NCBI RefSeq assembly: GCF_001680005.1
Contig: NC_033568.1
Span: forward strand, 1,240,001 to 1,304,000
Direction of reading: 5' to 3'
Length of the DNA stretch: 64,000 bases
DNA from: Plasmodium coatneyi
Taxonomy: Eukaryota; Apicomplexa; Aconoidasida; Haemosporida; Plasmodiidae
The notes beneath the pieces are model-generated. The model did not search any database. It saw only the letters and a list, made by a program, of their open reading frames with translations, and was not told the origin of the DNA. Shown here in pieces: positions 47,170 to 59,399 of the stretch. The position numbers and the translations under genes were made by a program. Each line of letters opens with the position of its first letter. The stretch's first letter is position 1.

Positions 47170-48642
47170 CTACTGATATCGAATGCTAATTTTGCTCTTG
47201 CGTAGCTGAATGCGCCGACGGATGATCTCCCGCATGGACATATTTTTCTCACTCGTGTTGCCAATCCCAGCATTGTAATTGGTCCACACGTTCCCCAAGT
47301 TGGCGTAGTAATCCATGGGGTATATCTCTTTATATTTAACTGCTTGCAAAAAAACATAAGCTTCATAACTATTTAACAGAGGTTTGGAGTTGTAATTCCC
47401 CCAGTCGATGGACAACCTTGGACAGCCTATTTGTATAAAAACATCGACATTTTTAAACAAGGCTAATTTTTCATTAAATATTTCGGACAATAAAAGGATA
47501 AAAAAATATATATTTTTTTGCTTGACAAGATTTAAAATGTTTTGTAAAATGTTGACATTTCCCTGTCTTCCCAAAGTACTTAAAATAATGCACACACTTC
47601 TACAGTTGGAGCATTTTTTTATTTCATTTTTTCGTATCTCGTGAAAAAGGGAGTAGTTATATTTTTCCTCTGTTATTATTTTGTTAAATGGATTGTATCG
47701 ATAGAAGGAGAAATCAGGGTTGTGTATCATTAGGCTTTCCAAATGAAACCTCCCATCTGCTATGAAGACAATTTTGACTTGGTTTTTTTGTAAAAATTGT
47801 TTGCACTCGTTTATGATGAATTGTTCACTGTGATGGCTGTCTTTGTCATCCTTTGGGGGGATATCCCCAGAGGGGTATTTCTCTCCTTCTGCTTCCCCGC
47901 CTGATGAGCGGCCATTTTGTCTGGGCTCCACCTCGTTCTCCGCAATCAGCCCCCCTTCTCCTTTCCTCACAACGTGCTCATAGAGAAAGCGGTACAAATT
48001 GGGGGAAGTGCATCCGAGTACCTCTCCCTTGGTTAAAGGAAGCACTTGTGGGATGGGCAGGAAAAGGTCAAAATAATTTTCTTTCTTTAAAATGCTATGC
48101 ACATTGTGTACAAGGCAGGAAAATTGTATTGTACCAAGGAGCAAAACAATGTCACTCTTTTTGAAATTTTTTTTTATCGTCTCCACCAAATGGGAAGAGT
48201 TTAATTTTATATCTACAAAGACGTAAATACATCTTATTTTTGTTACAGTCAAGGGAACCAAACAGGAATGCCCATAATGAATGATCAAATCACAGTTCAG
48301 CTTCTCACTTGTGTAATCATCAATACAACATCCACCATAGGTGACGTCCCCCAGGATAATAACGTCTTCCACACAGTCACAAAAAAAGTATAAAATCTCA
48401 GAAATGTACAATCCCCAAATTAACAACCCCTCCGGTAACTGTAGCACGATGTTCTTAAATTTTTCCTTTAGGATAATATCAATGCATTTATATATTTCGA
48501 AATTGTAATTTTCTGGGAAGCACTTCTTGATAGCCTTCTGCAGCAGCTCATTGTTCAATATAAATTTCGGGATGGCGCAGTGGATTTTCTTCCTCTCCTT
48601 CTTTTCTTCGAAAGTTTCGTTCTTCTCCCTAATTTGGTTCAT
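47170..48642 (-). CDS. DPH1: Diphthamide synthesis enzyme DPH1
   Basis: A single exon of 490 residues. The family transfers the 3-amino-3-carboxypropyl group from S-adenosylmethionine to a histidine of elongation factor 2, the first step of diphthamide synthesis, using a [4Fe-4S] cluster in a DPH1-DPH2 dimer. The three cluster cysteines are in the expected contexts: GDVTYGGCCIDD (Cys105), GEVLGCTSP (Cys211) and IQIGCPRLSIDWG (Cys407). The GEVLGCTSP and CPRLSIDWG contexts point to DPH1 rather than DPH2. A charged insertion (about 228-275) between the second and third parts is Plasmodium-like. It is probably cytosolic. The ORF starts at an ATG preceded by an in-frame-free A/T-rich leader. Confidence 0.93.
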   Translation of the reverse strand: MNQIREKNETFEEKKERKKIHCAIPKFILNNELLQKAIKKCFPENYNFEIYKCIDIILKEKFKNIVLQLPEGLLIWGLYISEILYFFCDCVEDVIILGDVTYGGCCIDDYTSEKLNCDLIIHYGHSCLVPLTVTKIRCIYVFVDIKLNSSHLVETIKKNFKKSDIVLLLGTIQFSCLVHNVHSILKKENYFDLFLPIPQVLPLTKGEVLGCTSPNLYRFLYEHVVRKGEGGLIAENEVEPRQNGRSSGGEAEGEKYPSGDIPPKDDKDSHHSEQFIINECKQFLQKNQVKIVFIADGRFHLESLMIHNPDFSFYRYNPFNKIITEEKYNYSLFHEIRKNEIKKCSNCRSVCIILSTLGRQGNVNILQNILNLVKQKNIYFFILLLSEIFNEKLALFKNVDVFIQIGCPRLSIDWGNYNSKPLLNSYEAYVFLQAVKYKEIYPMDYYANLGNVWTNYNAGIGNTSEKNMSMREIIRRRIQLRKSKISIRYQ

Positions 48643-50684
48643 CTTTTTTGTATAGGTAGAGATATTACGTACACGCGTGGGGGGGAAACTTCGGGGAAGG
48701 CAGACTCCTCAAATGGGATTGAATTTCCACTTATTATGTGATGCATATACGCATGGTATACTACTTCGGGATGCCTGCAAAGTCGCCATATCTAAAATGG
48801 AAAATACAACTGTTGCGTTTTACAATTTGCGGCGATGCGTCCTTCCGGTGGGCACAAGTAGAATCGTCCATGCATCAGCACGTGTTTCCTACGTGGGTCA
48901 GCGTCAGGTTACATATATGACTATTCCCATCAGAAGGAAGAAAGTCCCGCAGGGAGGGGAGAAGGAAAAAATGAACAGGGGGAAAAATATATATATTTTT
49001 TTTTTCTCTTTAGCCGTTCGCCCAAAAGATTAAAAAAAAAAAAAAAAAAAAAAGAAACATCTCCCTTTTTCGCGTTGCATAAAAGAGACCTTATAACGAC
49101 CTGCATTTTTCTTCGCAATTTTCCCGTGCCTTACCGGTCGAGGGGCATGCACACGGATGAACTTCTAGTTGCAGCTTTATCCGACTATGTACATGCATGC
49201 ATCTATTTGCGCGCGTAGTTGTAACACGGAAACTTCTTCATCCCGCCCTTGAAGTGAAGTTATTTTTCCCCATAGAGAGCACACCATGTGAGGATTCACC
49301 CCTCTCGCCATAACATAATAACATCGTTACCTGGTAACCATGTGTTAGATTTTTTCTCTCTTCTTCTGTTCCATTTAGCCATTCCCCTTTTTGATCCCAC
49401 TGCCCGAACGATTGTTATTCGTGTCAGTTGTGTTCCTTAACTGTTCATGAAACCTCCACGTTTTGCTGCGCACGGGAAATTTTCTTTTTCTTTTTTTTTA
49501 CATAATCTCATTTCTGTGACGGTTGTTCCAAGTTTGAATTATTCCTACCACATCGAAATGGTTGTGGTGTACCTGGGCACAACGCAATGGGGTAGGGTTC
49601 TCCACGACAGGATGATGTCCGCTCGTGCGTCAGTTCTGAGATAGTTCCTGGTAAGTTCCCCTCGAAGCGTTTCCATTCCGGTGTGCGAAACATTGCCCTA
49701 CGACATTCCCATCGCTTCCTATGTGTAAAAAAACTCGTTGCGGCGAAATCGCGCATGCTCAATTTTTTAAGATATAACTCGAACGGCGTGAAAAAAAATT
49801 AAAAAATCCTAAATGAAGTCCGTAAGGGGAAAAATCCTCAAAGGATTATTCTCCCGGTGTTAATGTAATTTCCCAGGGAAGTTTCACAAAGCACCTTTTA
49901 AAACCGCTTAACTCTAGTGGGCACAAAAAAAAAAAAAAAAAAAAAATTCACCTGTGCAATGTATGGCAGCAACCTTGGGCACCATTCCCAGTTGTGTACG
50001 TCACCAAAAGGATAACTTTCTAATTTTGTACCACGTGTGAAAAAAAATTTACATGAAATGGAACGAAATAGAACAACGCTGAACAAAGAAAACCAGAATA
50101 AAGTGAAACGAAAAGCAACGAAACAAAAAAAAAAAGGAAGCGAATGACTTGGTACTCCACACCCGTTAACAATAACTGCTGGTGCAGTGACATCAAAAGG
50201 CAACCGAGCCCTTCCCCTAACCCTAATTCCCAATGGATAACAACAAACATACAAAATTTCCGGGAGAGCCTAACCTGTACGCGTAATTGGAAATATTTTC
50301 TAAAGTTTCTCTATTCTTTCTAAATTTAGGAACTCCACAGGGAACACATTCTGCCACTTTGCCACTTCTCTATTTTGATAATTTTCCACTTTTTTTTTTT
50401 TTTTTCAAGCGGCTCTTGTGCGTATGAGCGACATCAGTTAGATGGTGCCCCATCATGCTTCGCCAAAAAGAAGGGAAAGCTTTTTCTCTTGGCCAGAGGT
50501 TAGTTTATCTTCGGTTACGTAGGAATATTTCAGTGTATGAGAAAAAACGATGTTTTTCCGATATATGCCGTAGAAGCTGCACTCTTTTTGTTCCCTAATT
50601 TTATGCCTTTTTTATGCTTCCCCCCCAACCTCTTCATGTGCACCCACTGAAGAACCCCTCGAAGACACCATAAACCGTGCATGC
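48643..50684. other. Intergenic region, no gene seen
   Basis: Poly-A at 49031-49052 and 49926-49946, poly-T at 50389-50406. A short telomere-like CCCTAACCCTAATTCCC occurs near 50217-50233. A possible short exon (ATG at 50442 to a GTTAGT donor near 50499) was considered as upstream exon of the next gene but its phase does not fit. Confidence 0.5.
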
Positions 50685-53600
50685 ATGGACACTCTACACG
50701 TAGCAGAAAGGGTCAAAAGGGAAATAATCAACGAGCGTAAGGAAAAACAGCAAATAACATTTCTTTTAAAGAAGGAACACATGGTGCATGCAACGTGCCA
50801 ACCAGCACGATGGGTAAATTCATCCCCACTCCCTTAACACTTCCCTCCCCCTGGGCAGAATTCCACTTGGTTCTTGTCCTGTACGCGCAAATACTGAAGG
50901 CAAGGAAGGCGCAAAACAAAATGAACAGAGGTTAAATGGAAAAGAAACAAAATGGCTTTTGGGTGGGACACCCTATTCGAACGTTTCCCTGCGCGTGTTG
51001 AAAAATGTGGGCACCATAGTTTGTGAGCATATTTCTTCATTTTTCCTTTTTTCTATTTTAGGCATCGATGAGAAGGTCGAAAAGGCCATTTCCGCGGCGA
51101 TCGAATTGTATACCTTGATAGTAATATCCTCAAAAAAAAGGAAAAGTGAACGGGGCAACATATTCATGTGCAACGTTACGTATGGATGTCCACACATATG
51201 TGTGACGAGGGTTCTTGTCCCTCTTTGGTGCATCGGTTGATTGCTTCTCCCTTTTTACTTTTCACCCCTCCAGGAGAAGCAGAGCGAAAATAAGAACAAA
51301 AAGTACCTGCAGGAAATATTCTCCATTTGTAACACACTGTCTAATTTGTTAATGAGATACAACGAGGACATCGTGGCTAAGCAGTGGGGGGAGGAACAGC
51401 CCACGCCAAGGGATGGTGAAATGTGCGGTGCTTCTGGTGAGGACACACTGGTACGTTAAAAGAAACAGAAAAAAGGAGAAGCAAAATAGACAATTTGATT
51501 GATGCGCCATTACACAAAATGCATGTACAAGTGACAGTGACTATATGTTGTGCGAACGGGGGGCAAAGATGTGACTCCACATTCGTTTATTTTATTTTAT
51601 TATTTTATTTTTTTTTCCTTTTCCATTCGAATGCGGTAGACGGAAGATGAAGAACCTCGTGGAGAGAAAGAGCCACTGACAGGTATAAATTTGAAAAGGA
51701 GTAAGAGTGTTTATGCTTGGGGAGGTGACCAGAATGGGACAAACCGGCATGAGTGGTCTTCACTTGATCATTTGTACATTTGATAATGTCCCACTGTTTG
51801 ACTGAATTTGTTCCCCACCTTTCGGTTACAGAAAAGGAGCCGCAACGTAAAGAAACGGGTGGACCACCAGATGGCACACAAAATACGGAAGGTTTAAAAA
51901 CCGTGGAAGCAGCGAAAGATGAATGTCCACATTTGGAAGGACTCCTCCCCCATGGCGACATCTACTTAGAAAACGATTTTTCAACAAGAAACTGTATCCG
52001 ATGCTTGTACGCGGCTGAAGAATTAAACGAGACAGAATACTACGGCCCACATAGGAAGATCAAGCCATTCAGATTTTTCCAATTAGGAGATACAAAATTG
52101 GCATTGCATGATAGAAAAAAATTGAGGAGCAAATTTAACCGCATTTGTCGGAATAAATCATACTTATTGACAGAAAGAAGAAGCAACACATCCTCTCCAG
52201 ATGAGTCTCTCTCGAAGGGAGGAATGAACCATTTAAGTGATTTGGAACGTATCCTTTCAGGGATAAATAAAACGATCACCACCTTTGGCACCGATAGCAA
52301 TGGCAATATAAATGCCACCATTGAGTTCTTTACACCATACGGAGGGAAGGAAAAAAATGTTATCAACATGAATGAGTACGATTATTTCTTCTGCAGCAGC
52401 AGTGACGAGTCGGAGGTACAAAGCAGCACAGACGGACAAACACAACAAGGTGAAACCCCCAAAGGGAACCCCCTTTTAAGCAGAAATAACGTCTTCTATG
52501 TAGGAAATAAGAAAGTTATACTGAATAGGAAAAAAAAAGAAAAAATAATTTTCTATATAGATTCCAACGGTATCTTAACAAAGGACATTTTCAAAAAAGG
52601 AAAAAAAAATGAAAACGTTTTAAAAAAATCGTTTAAGGAAGACGAGTGGTCAGATGATCATGTCGACTTCTGCTACCTGAATGAACAGAAAAAAAAAGAA
52701 AAAATTGTCATCACGAAAACGAAAGACGGGATGTGCAAACGTATATTTCGCGACCACGAGCTGAATGGCAAACAGGAGTCTTTCGACTTTTACAGAAGGA
52801 GCATCTTCAGCATTAGGGATGTTCATCTGTACGACGACGCGGAAGCTATGGCGTTTCGCATTCTCAAACGAACCCAAACAATGGACCAAGAATACCGCGA
52901 AAAAGAAAATCTTGTGAAAGAAAAAAAAAAATTTATAGACGCAGAGAGCGCCAAAGTTGCCCCAAGCTATCACATCCCCGTCCACACCAATGAATTGTCA
53001 CTGGAAAAGGGAAAAATCTGCTACAGGAGTAGCAAAGAAAATTCCCTGGAGAGAATTTTTTCCAAGCTTAAAAAGAGAAAGGAAAGATACCTCAAGGCTA
53101 TCTACCTGTGCACTGATAAGGAGACGGGTCCGATTAGGAAATCCCAAAACTTGAGACGAATCAAAATGCACCTTAATGGGGGGGAGGGGAAGCAGCCAAT
53201 GGGGAAGAGGCTCACGGGGAAGGTACCCCTCTCCGGAAGGGAGAAAGCAATCCATCCCGTCTCCACGAAGATGGATCCCCCCCTATGGGAAACCCAAATC
53301 GGAAAAGTAAAGAATCCAAAAAGATTGCGCAGAGGGGGGGCCGATGCGCCACTTCGAAAGTGTACTAGCCCAGCTGAGAAAAAAGGGGAAATGGACAGTG
53401 GCGAAAAAGCAAAAGGGGATAAGAAATCCAAGTTGGATCAGAAGGCAAAAAGGGGTGAAAAATCCCCAACGGATAAACAACCCCTACGCGGCCGCCTCAA
53501 CGCGAAGAAAGGAGGCCACCCCATCAGGGGCCTTGTCGAGCGTACCGAGCAGGGGAAGCACCCACAGGATGACTCACTCAAGGAAGGCAACAACATTAAT

Positions 53601-55568
53601 CTGGGTGACGGCAACATTAAGCTAGGTGACAACACCATGGTCTATAACAAAAACGAAAATGGATATATGAACATATACAATGAAGTAAAAGGATGCAACG
53701 GAGCTGTGGCTGTTGGAACGTATTCACTGGCCAAGTTAGCATCCATTATAGAGAAAAGTCACACGCAGGGAGATAATCCCGAGACATGTTGTCACCAAAA
53801 AACGAACAAAAAAATTGAAGAATTTGTCTTTAACGAAAATTTAAAAGAGATCAGCATTACATCCCATAATGTAAGCAGCAAGAGTTCCAAAGATTGCGTT
53901 AAGTATGATATACCCCAGGGGGAGATCGCCCAAAAGGAAAGCGTCCCCATTTTGAACGAGTTAAATGAATGCAGAGAAGCCTCTGGAGGGGGATCCCACG
54001 GACCAGAAGATGTCCAACCAAATGGTTACTCAAACGTTAATGGAGGGGATGTCATCATGGCAATCTCCGCAAGGTTAAGTAAAGAAGACGCAATGTTGGA
54101 TGGGGAAACCTTACCAACAAATTTAGCAACATACGGATTACCCAACAATCCTGATGGTACAACTGATAATAATATTTTGAAAAAGAGTTCCAATTCATTG
54201 GGTGAATTGTCTAAGAGTCCCTCCGGAGACACCTCAAAAAATGCTTTGGGGAATTTGCGCGACCATGCAAGGCGTCAACTAAGTGATTCACAGAGCGATG
54301 AAATGAGCCAACAGCCAAGTCGCCAACTGAGCAGCCAAACGAGTCACCAATTAAGCAGGCAAGTGAGTGATCAGCAAAGAATAGAAGCAAAGGAGCAACC
54401 TCTAAAAAATAGACAATCCGAAGTGAGCAACGGATTAAAATCAGACCCTGAGGAATCAAAGGAGGAACAGAACATCGCCAATGCAGATGCGGTTGCAGTG
54501 AGCACGGATGGTGACCTCACGAAAGGGGGATTGCAATTAGCGAATGAACCCATGGAGGAAGAAAAGAAGAAGAGGCAACAGTACCTCAGCAGGGGATTCC
54601 AGGCATATGCTCACATAGTGTTATGTAAGGTGTACGAGAAGTAGACGCATGACGTGACAATAGGAACGGAGAAACGTACTTAGAGTGGACCGAATCAGGG
54701 TGTACGCACACCCGTGAACGTGCAAGCGCCTTTTCAACCCCACGCCCTTATCCTCATTTCCCCTTTTCAGCCGAATCGAACGTCGTCACGAGGAAGTGTA
54801 CCATATTTTTTGACTATGTGGCTAAAAAAGTCAGCATAGTAAGAAACAGAAAAGTGTTTAATATCGATGTTGATAAATTGTATGTACAGGAAATACCTAC
54901 CTATGAAGTTGACCTAGGTGTGATCGAATTGGTACTTCCGAGGAAGAGGTCCAAGGTGCTACTATTAGAGTCTCACGATCTTGTGGGGTTGCAGAACTTG
55001 GGGGATGAAATTGGATGGATCAGCAACCCGAATGGTAAGGCAGAGCGCAGGGCGGTGATGCGGGTGAACCGTGAACCTCATGCTGCATAGGATAGTCCAC
55101 ACCTAACGTTTAATACACTGTGGGGAAGAGGCAATAAAAAGGCGTCTTTAGGACATTCCGGAGCGTCCTGAAAGGACATTTTCTCATGATGCACAGCTTA
55201 ATCGAGTCGTTCGTTTAGCTTCCTATCCTCAGTGCACAGACAGACATATATTTTTTTTTTAAACTAGAGGGTCAACACTTTACTCACCTTTTTTCCCTTT
55301 TAAAATTTTGCGAAAGCTCGTTTAGGTTCGCACCTGGGGGGCACCTCCTTGGACACGCGAAGGGTAAGAATGGAGAACCAATTCATGAGGGTGTGCACCG
55401 CAGCACATTTTGATATCTCTACGATGTGAAATTGTTCCCGTTTCGCTATAGTGCTTGAACCGTTTTCCCCTTTTGCAGACCGCGCCACAGAATATGGAGG
55501 GAGGAAAAAAGGACATAACATACAAGCTGAATAAGCATTGTAAGGAAAGCCCTAAGGGGTGGTCTTAG
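50685..55568 (+). CDS. Conserved Plasmodium-type protein, eight exons, unknown function
   Basis: The proposed exons are 50685-50736, 51062-51120, 51274-51450, 51640-51682, 51832-54624, 54771-55034, 55326-55363 and 55479-55568; phases agree at every junction, giving 1171 residues. The N-terminal part (first 90 residues) is helical (RVKREIINE, EKAISAAIELYTLI, LQEIFSICNTLSNLLMRYNED). The large exon is low-complexity and charged, with a Ser/Gln repeat near its end (RQLSSQTSHQLSRQVSD). The C-terminal part (KCTIFFDY, RKVFNIDVDKLYVQEIPTYEVDLGVIELVLPRKRSK) looks like a folded beta domain. I do not recognise it. The start is uncertain; exon 1 might extend upstream through codons before the chosen Met. 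The last two exons are short and less sure. Confidence 0.72.
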
Positions 55569-56009
55569 CTGACAAGGCGAACTTCTTTTAGGAAACCCCA
55601 AAAAAGAAAAAAAAAAAAGCCCCTTATTATGGTGCACCACTTCGTTCACATCATGGCGATTATTTCCCCCCCACATTTTTTTTTTTTTTTTTTCCTCGTC
55701 AGTCACAAAAGAAAAGATAAGTTTCTTCGACAAAATAAAGTTGAACAATTTTTTGGGCAAAAAAAAATGACGCGCAAATTGGGGCACAAGGTATCCCTTT
55801 TCCCACCTAATGGGGGGGATTAAAAAATGGCCAAACAAATGGTCTACACGTGGATTATTTATTCGCCTGATCTTCCATTGTCACGCAGAAATGATGGAGA
55901 CCACTTCCTTCAACGTTGATCACCAAATGGTACTTCCCACCTTTTTCAGAGAGCAACACAGGAAATATTACACACCCCACTTGATTGTAATATTTTTTGT
56001 GTCCATAAT
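55569..56009. other. Convergent spacer
   Basis: Holds a T-run at 55677-55694 and balanced sequence; short frames on plus only. No gene is seen. Confidence 0.5.
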
Positions 56010-58063
56010 TTATTCCACGGGATATAAATGATCGGCTAGAATACTTATAACGTCCTCTACCAATTTTAGGAGGGAACTAATATGATAGTGTCTGTCTTCA
56101 TCGTATGTTGGGTCATATGGCCCATTTTTTTCTACCTGTATTTTTGCAAAAATTTGCTCAAAATAGGTAACAAAATTGGTAATAATTTTTTTTACTTGAA
56201 TTAATTTTTTTAAATAATCTTTTTTATTGTTCCTTGTTTGTTGGTTTAGCATTTTTTTTAGAATCCTTATTTCATTCGTTAAATGTGTGTAAATTGAGAA
56301 GAAGTTGATTTCCTCTTTTTGCAATTTTTTCAATTTTTTTAACTCGTCTGTCAGTTTATTTTTGTGTGCTAAATTCGTCGTTTGTCCTTCATTTTTTTCT
56401 TTTTCCCGACCTCTCATTTGTTTCATTATTTCGTCCGATATTGTAGGGGCCACATCCCTCGTGTTATTCATAATCGTCGCGGTGTTTTTTGTGTCATTTT
56501 CTTCCATTATGTAGCTTTTGAAGTTTATGTCCTTTTTGCAATTTTGACACGGGCGGACTGGCACCATTGGGTGTTCCCCTTCATCAATGCGATGGCTTCG
56601 GTTGGGAGTGATTAGGGGGGGAGGAAGGCAATGGTTATGCGTAGAGGCGACAATGATGCGCAGCATTGTTTAAAGAGACCGACGGCGATGCGTGAAAATG
56701 TGCCTCTTAAAAACGCACTTCAACTATACAGTGCAGTATACCTCCTGGCCAAACCATGGGGAACGCTCCGTTGAGGCCTTTTGCGGAGGAAGAGACAAAC
56801 TTGTTCGAGGTTTTCCCTTCTCAATTTGGATCCATAATACTTAAGTTGCTCATTTAGGTAATTTTTCATTCTTTTGTCAACAGATGCACAATTTTGAACA
56901 AAATCAATAGTGCTTTTCGGATCAAAGTTTCGCGCATTCTCTTTATTGACACATATTCGCACGTGAGGGCTTCCCTTTTGTCTCTTTTGCTTCGACATTA
57001 TATCGTAACCTACCGCTACCTGTTTTGATTCTTTTTGTTTCTCATTGTGTTGATCAGCATGTTGCTCATGATTGACCCTATTTTTGTAGCTCTTATTTTT
57101 TATGTTCCCTCCGTAGTTAACTTTTTTTTCTCTCCCTCCTCTTGCCATTATTCCTTTGAGTAAATCGCCTAAAGAGTGAGTGGAACTTTCATTTAGTTTT
57201 TCCTCCACTGGTACTTGGGACATCTTGTCTAATTTATTCTTCTCTCTTACCCTTAAGCGTAACTTTCCTCTGGCAAATTTGCTCATTTGGGTTGTTAGGA
57301 GGATATCTCCCTGTTCGTTCTCTTTACTGGAACGGTAGGGTGACATCATTCGGTTCATGCATCTTGGGGGAATGTTCGTCTGGTTATTATTAATCCAAAA
57401 CAATTTTCTATTATTCCCATTTCGTTTCTCCTCTCCTGCAACTTTTAAATAAGTCATGTGATCAACATTGTTCTGATCATCGTTCTTACTCTTCCCATCT
57501 AACCTGGACGACATGGTTACCTTCTCATTTAGGTTTCTTCCCCTGATTCTTGTTAATTTTGCAGTGTCTGACTTAGTCCCCCTGGCGTTGTAGTTCCTCT
57601 TGTTGTTGTGCGCAAAGGGGGTTTCCCTAACGACACTATCGCTGCTATCATCACATGTATGAGGTGGATTATCTATATGTGATGTACACTCTCTGAAAAA
57701 AAAAACTTTATTTGGATTTTTCTTTCTTTTTTTAAAAGTTTTTAATTTTCCATAAATTGGGATGGATCCCTTTTCCCAGCATATGGACTCCCCAAGTGCA
57801 CCGTGGATATATGTATTCACCTTTTTAGACGTACCCTTAAAAAGTATACATGTCTGCTCCTTGCTTTTACTATAGTTTGTGAAGAAGTTTGATTTGCACA
57901 TGTCCTGTTTTCTTCGTCTGTGCAGCAACTCTTCCTCTGCATATTCTGACCCATCTGTGAGTTCATCCCAGCTACTTTTGAGGCGATACTTTGTTTTGTC
58001 AAATTCTCTTTCTAGATCTTCCTTTGTTACTTTTGGTGTGTTATAAAATGGTTTGGTATTCAT
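56010..58063 (-). CDS. Conserved unknown protein, two exons
   Basis: Two open frames on the minus strand (58063-56720 and 56666-56010) are only 53 bp apart. I read them as one gene: exon 1 58063-56742 ends at a GTATAC donor, and exon 2 56595-56010 begins after a C/T-rich tract with a CTAATCAC branch-like site and AAG. The phase matches exactly (2+1), giving 635 residues. The N-terminal part is basic and Asn-rich without known domains. The exon 2 part has a CQNCKK pair and a Lys-rich coiled coil (about residues 520-570) followed by a folded helical end (YHISSLLKLVEDVISILADHLY). No function is recognised. If the splice is wrong, there are two adjacent genes of 447 and 218 residues. Confidence 0.68.
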
Positions 58064-59299
58064 CTTGCAGTGATCCTTTTTGTCGCCTTTGTGCAGACAG
58101 CTTTAATTCTGCCTCTTTCGCAGTTTGGCATGGAAAACGTGGCCACTTGCTAATGTGCTCTTTTTTTCTTTTTTCGGTTCCGTGTTGGACAGGACGCACA
58201 TTTGGCTTCCCCCTTTTCAGATTTTTCTTTCTTTTTTGCGTCACGGAAAGGGATTATAGCACTTATTGAACTAACCAAGCCGTTCGCAACTCCTACATAG
58301 AAAGAATAATGCTACCACAGGAACTTCATCACAGTGTAGTTCACTCATTGCGTGCCACCTAAGTTGGACGTTCTTCCCTTCCAGAGAATACACAAAAGGA
58401 ACGTACAACAAGTGGGACAAAGCGACTACAACTAGGTTGAGCCCAAAAGGATATGAACACATATATATTTACACATTTATAATTAATAAAATAAGGTGAA
58501 TCCACAATTAAGGACTGCACAAAGAACATAAAAACTGTGCAAAAGAAAAAAAAAAAAAAAAAAAAAAAGGTGCAACATAAGGTGGTTAAAAAAAAAAAAT
58601 GAGGCAAAACGGACAAAATGACATTGGCAAATTTTTTCACATTTTGCATCTTCCAGAGTAAAACAAAACGTATACCGATTTAAGAAAAAAAAAAAAAAAA
58701 CACTTCAGGATAAGTGAAGTCAATCCCACTTTCCCTTTTCCATTTAACGCCTTTTAAAAATTCTAACACGTTGCATATTTCTGCGAATGGAAAAGCAGAT
58801 GGGAATGAATTTTCCTTATGGGTATTTCTGTTTTCGTGACAAGTGAACTTAGAAGCTGCTTTGCCCATCCCTTTCCCTTAATTCCACGGCTGTGTTCTCA
58901 AAACGGCCAACTTCATAATGACGACGCAGAGGACCCACATTTAGTTACCCACAAAAAGTGGAAGTCATTCCCCCCCTCCTGTTATGAGAAGCATGCATAT
59001 AGTACTTTTGCGCTTCTATAAAATCCTCACTTTTTTATTTTTTTTCAAACTGTGGGAAAAGAAAAAATCAGGTTTATTTTTCCCCACCGAGATAGAATTA
59101 GCACAAGTCCTCATTTATACATTCTGCCACAGCTGCACATAAGTTAAAAAGTGTAGAGTTGTCAGATCACGCACACCTGCTTTAGAAGTGTGTCCTTCGC
59201 AAACAACGCCATGCGCTGATAAGAAGATACCTCGTAAGGATGGACCAGAAGAAGTTTACATAAATAGGCACACCTTACGACATCTCCCTTTAAGAAGCA

Positions 59300-59330
<31 letters not shown>

Positions 59331-59399
59331 AAAACAGCTAGAAATATAAATACGCACGTACCCATGTGATATAACGTGTGTGGGCAGGAAACGTCTAAA
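58064..59399. other. Divergent intergenic region
   Basis: The shared upstream region of the minus-strand unknown gene and plus-strand SufC. A-runs lie at 58548-58568, 58684-58700 and 59308-59334. No gene is seen. Confidence 0.5.
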
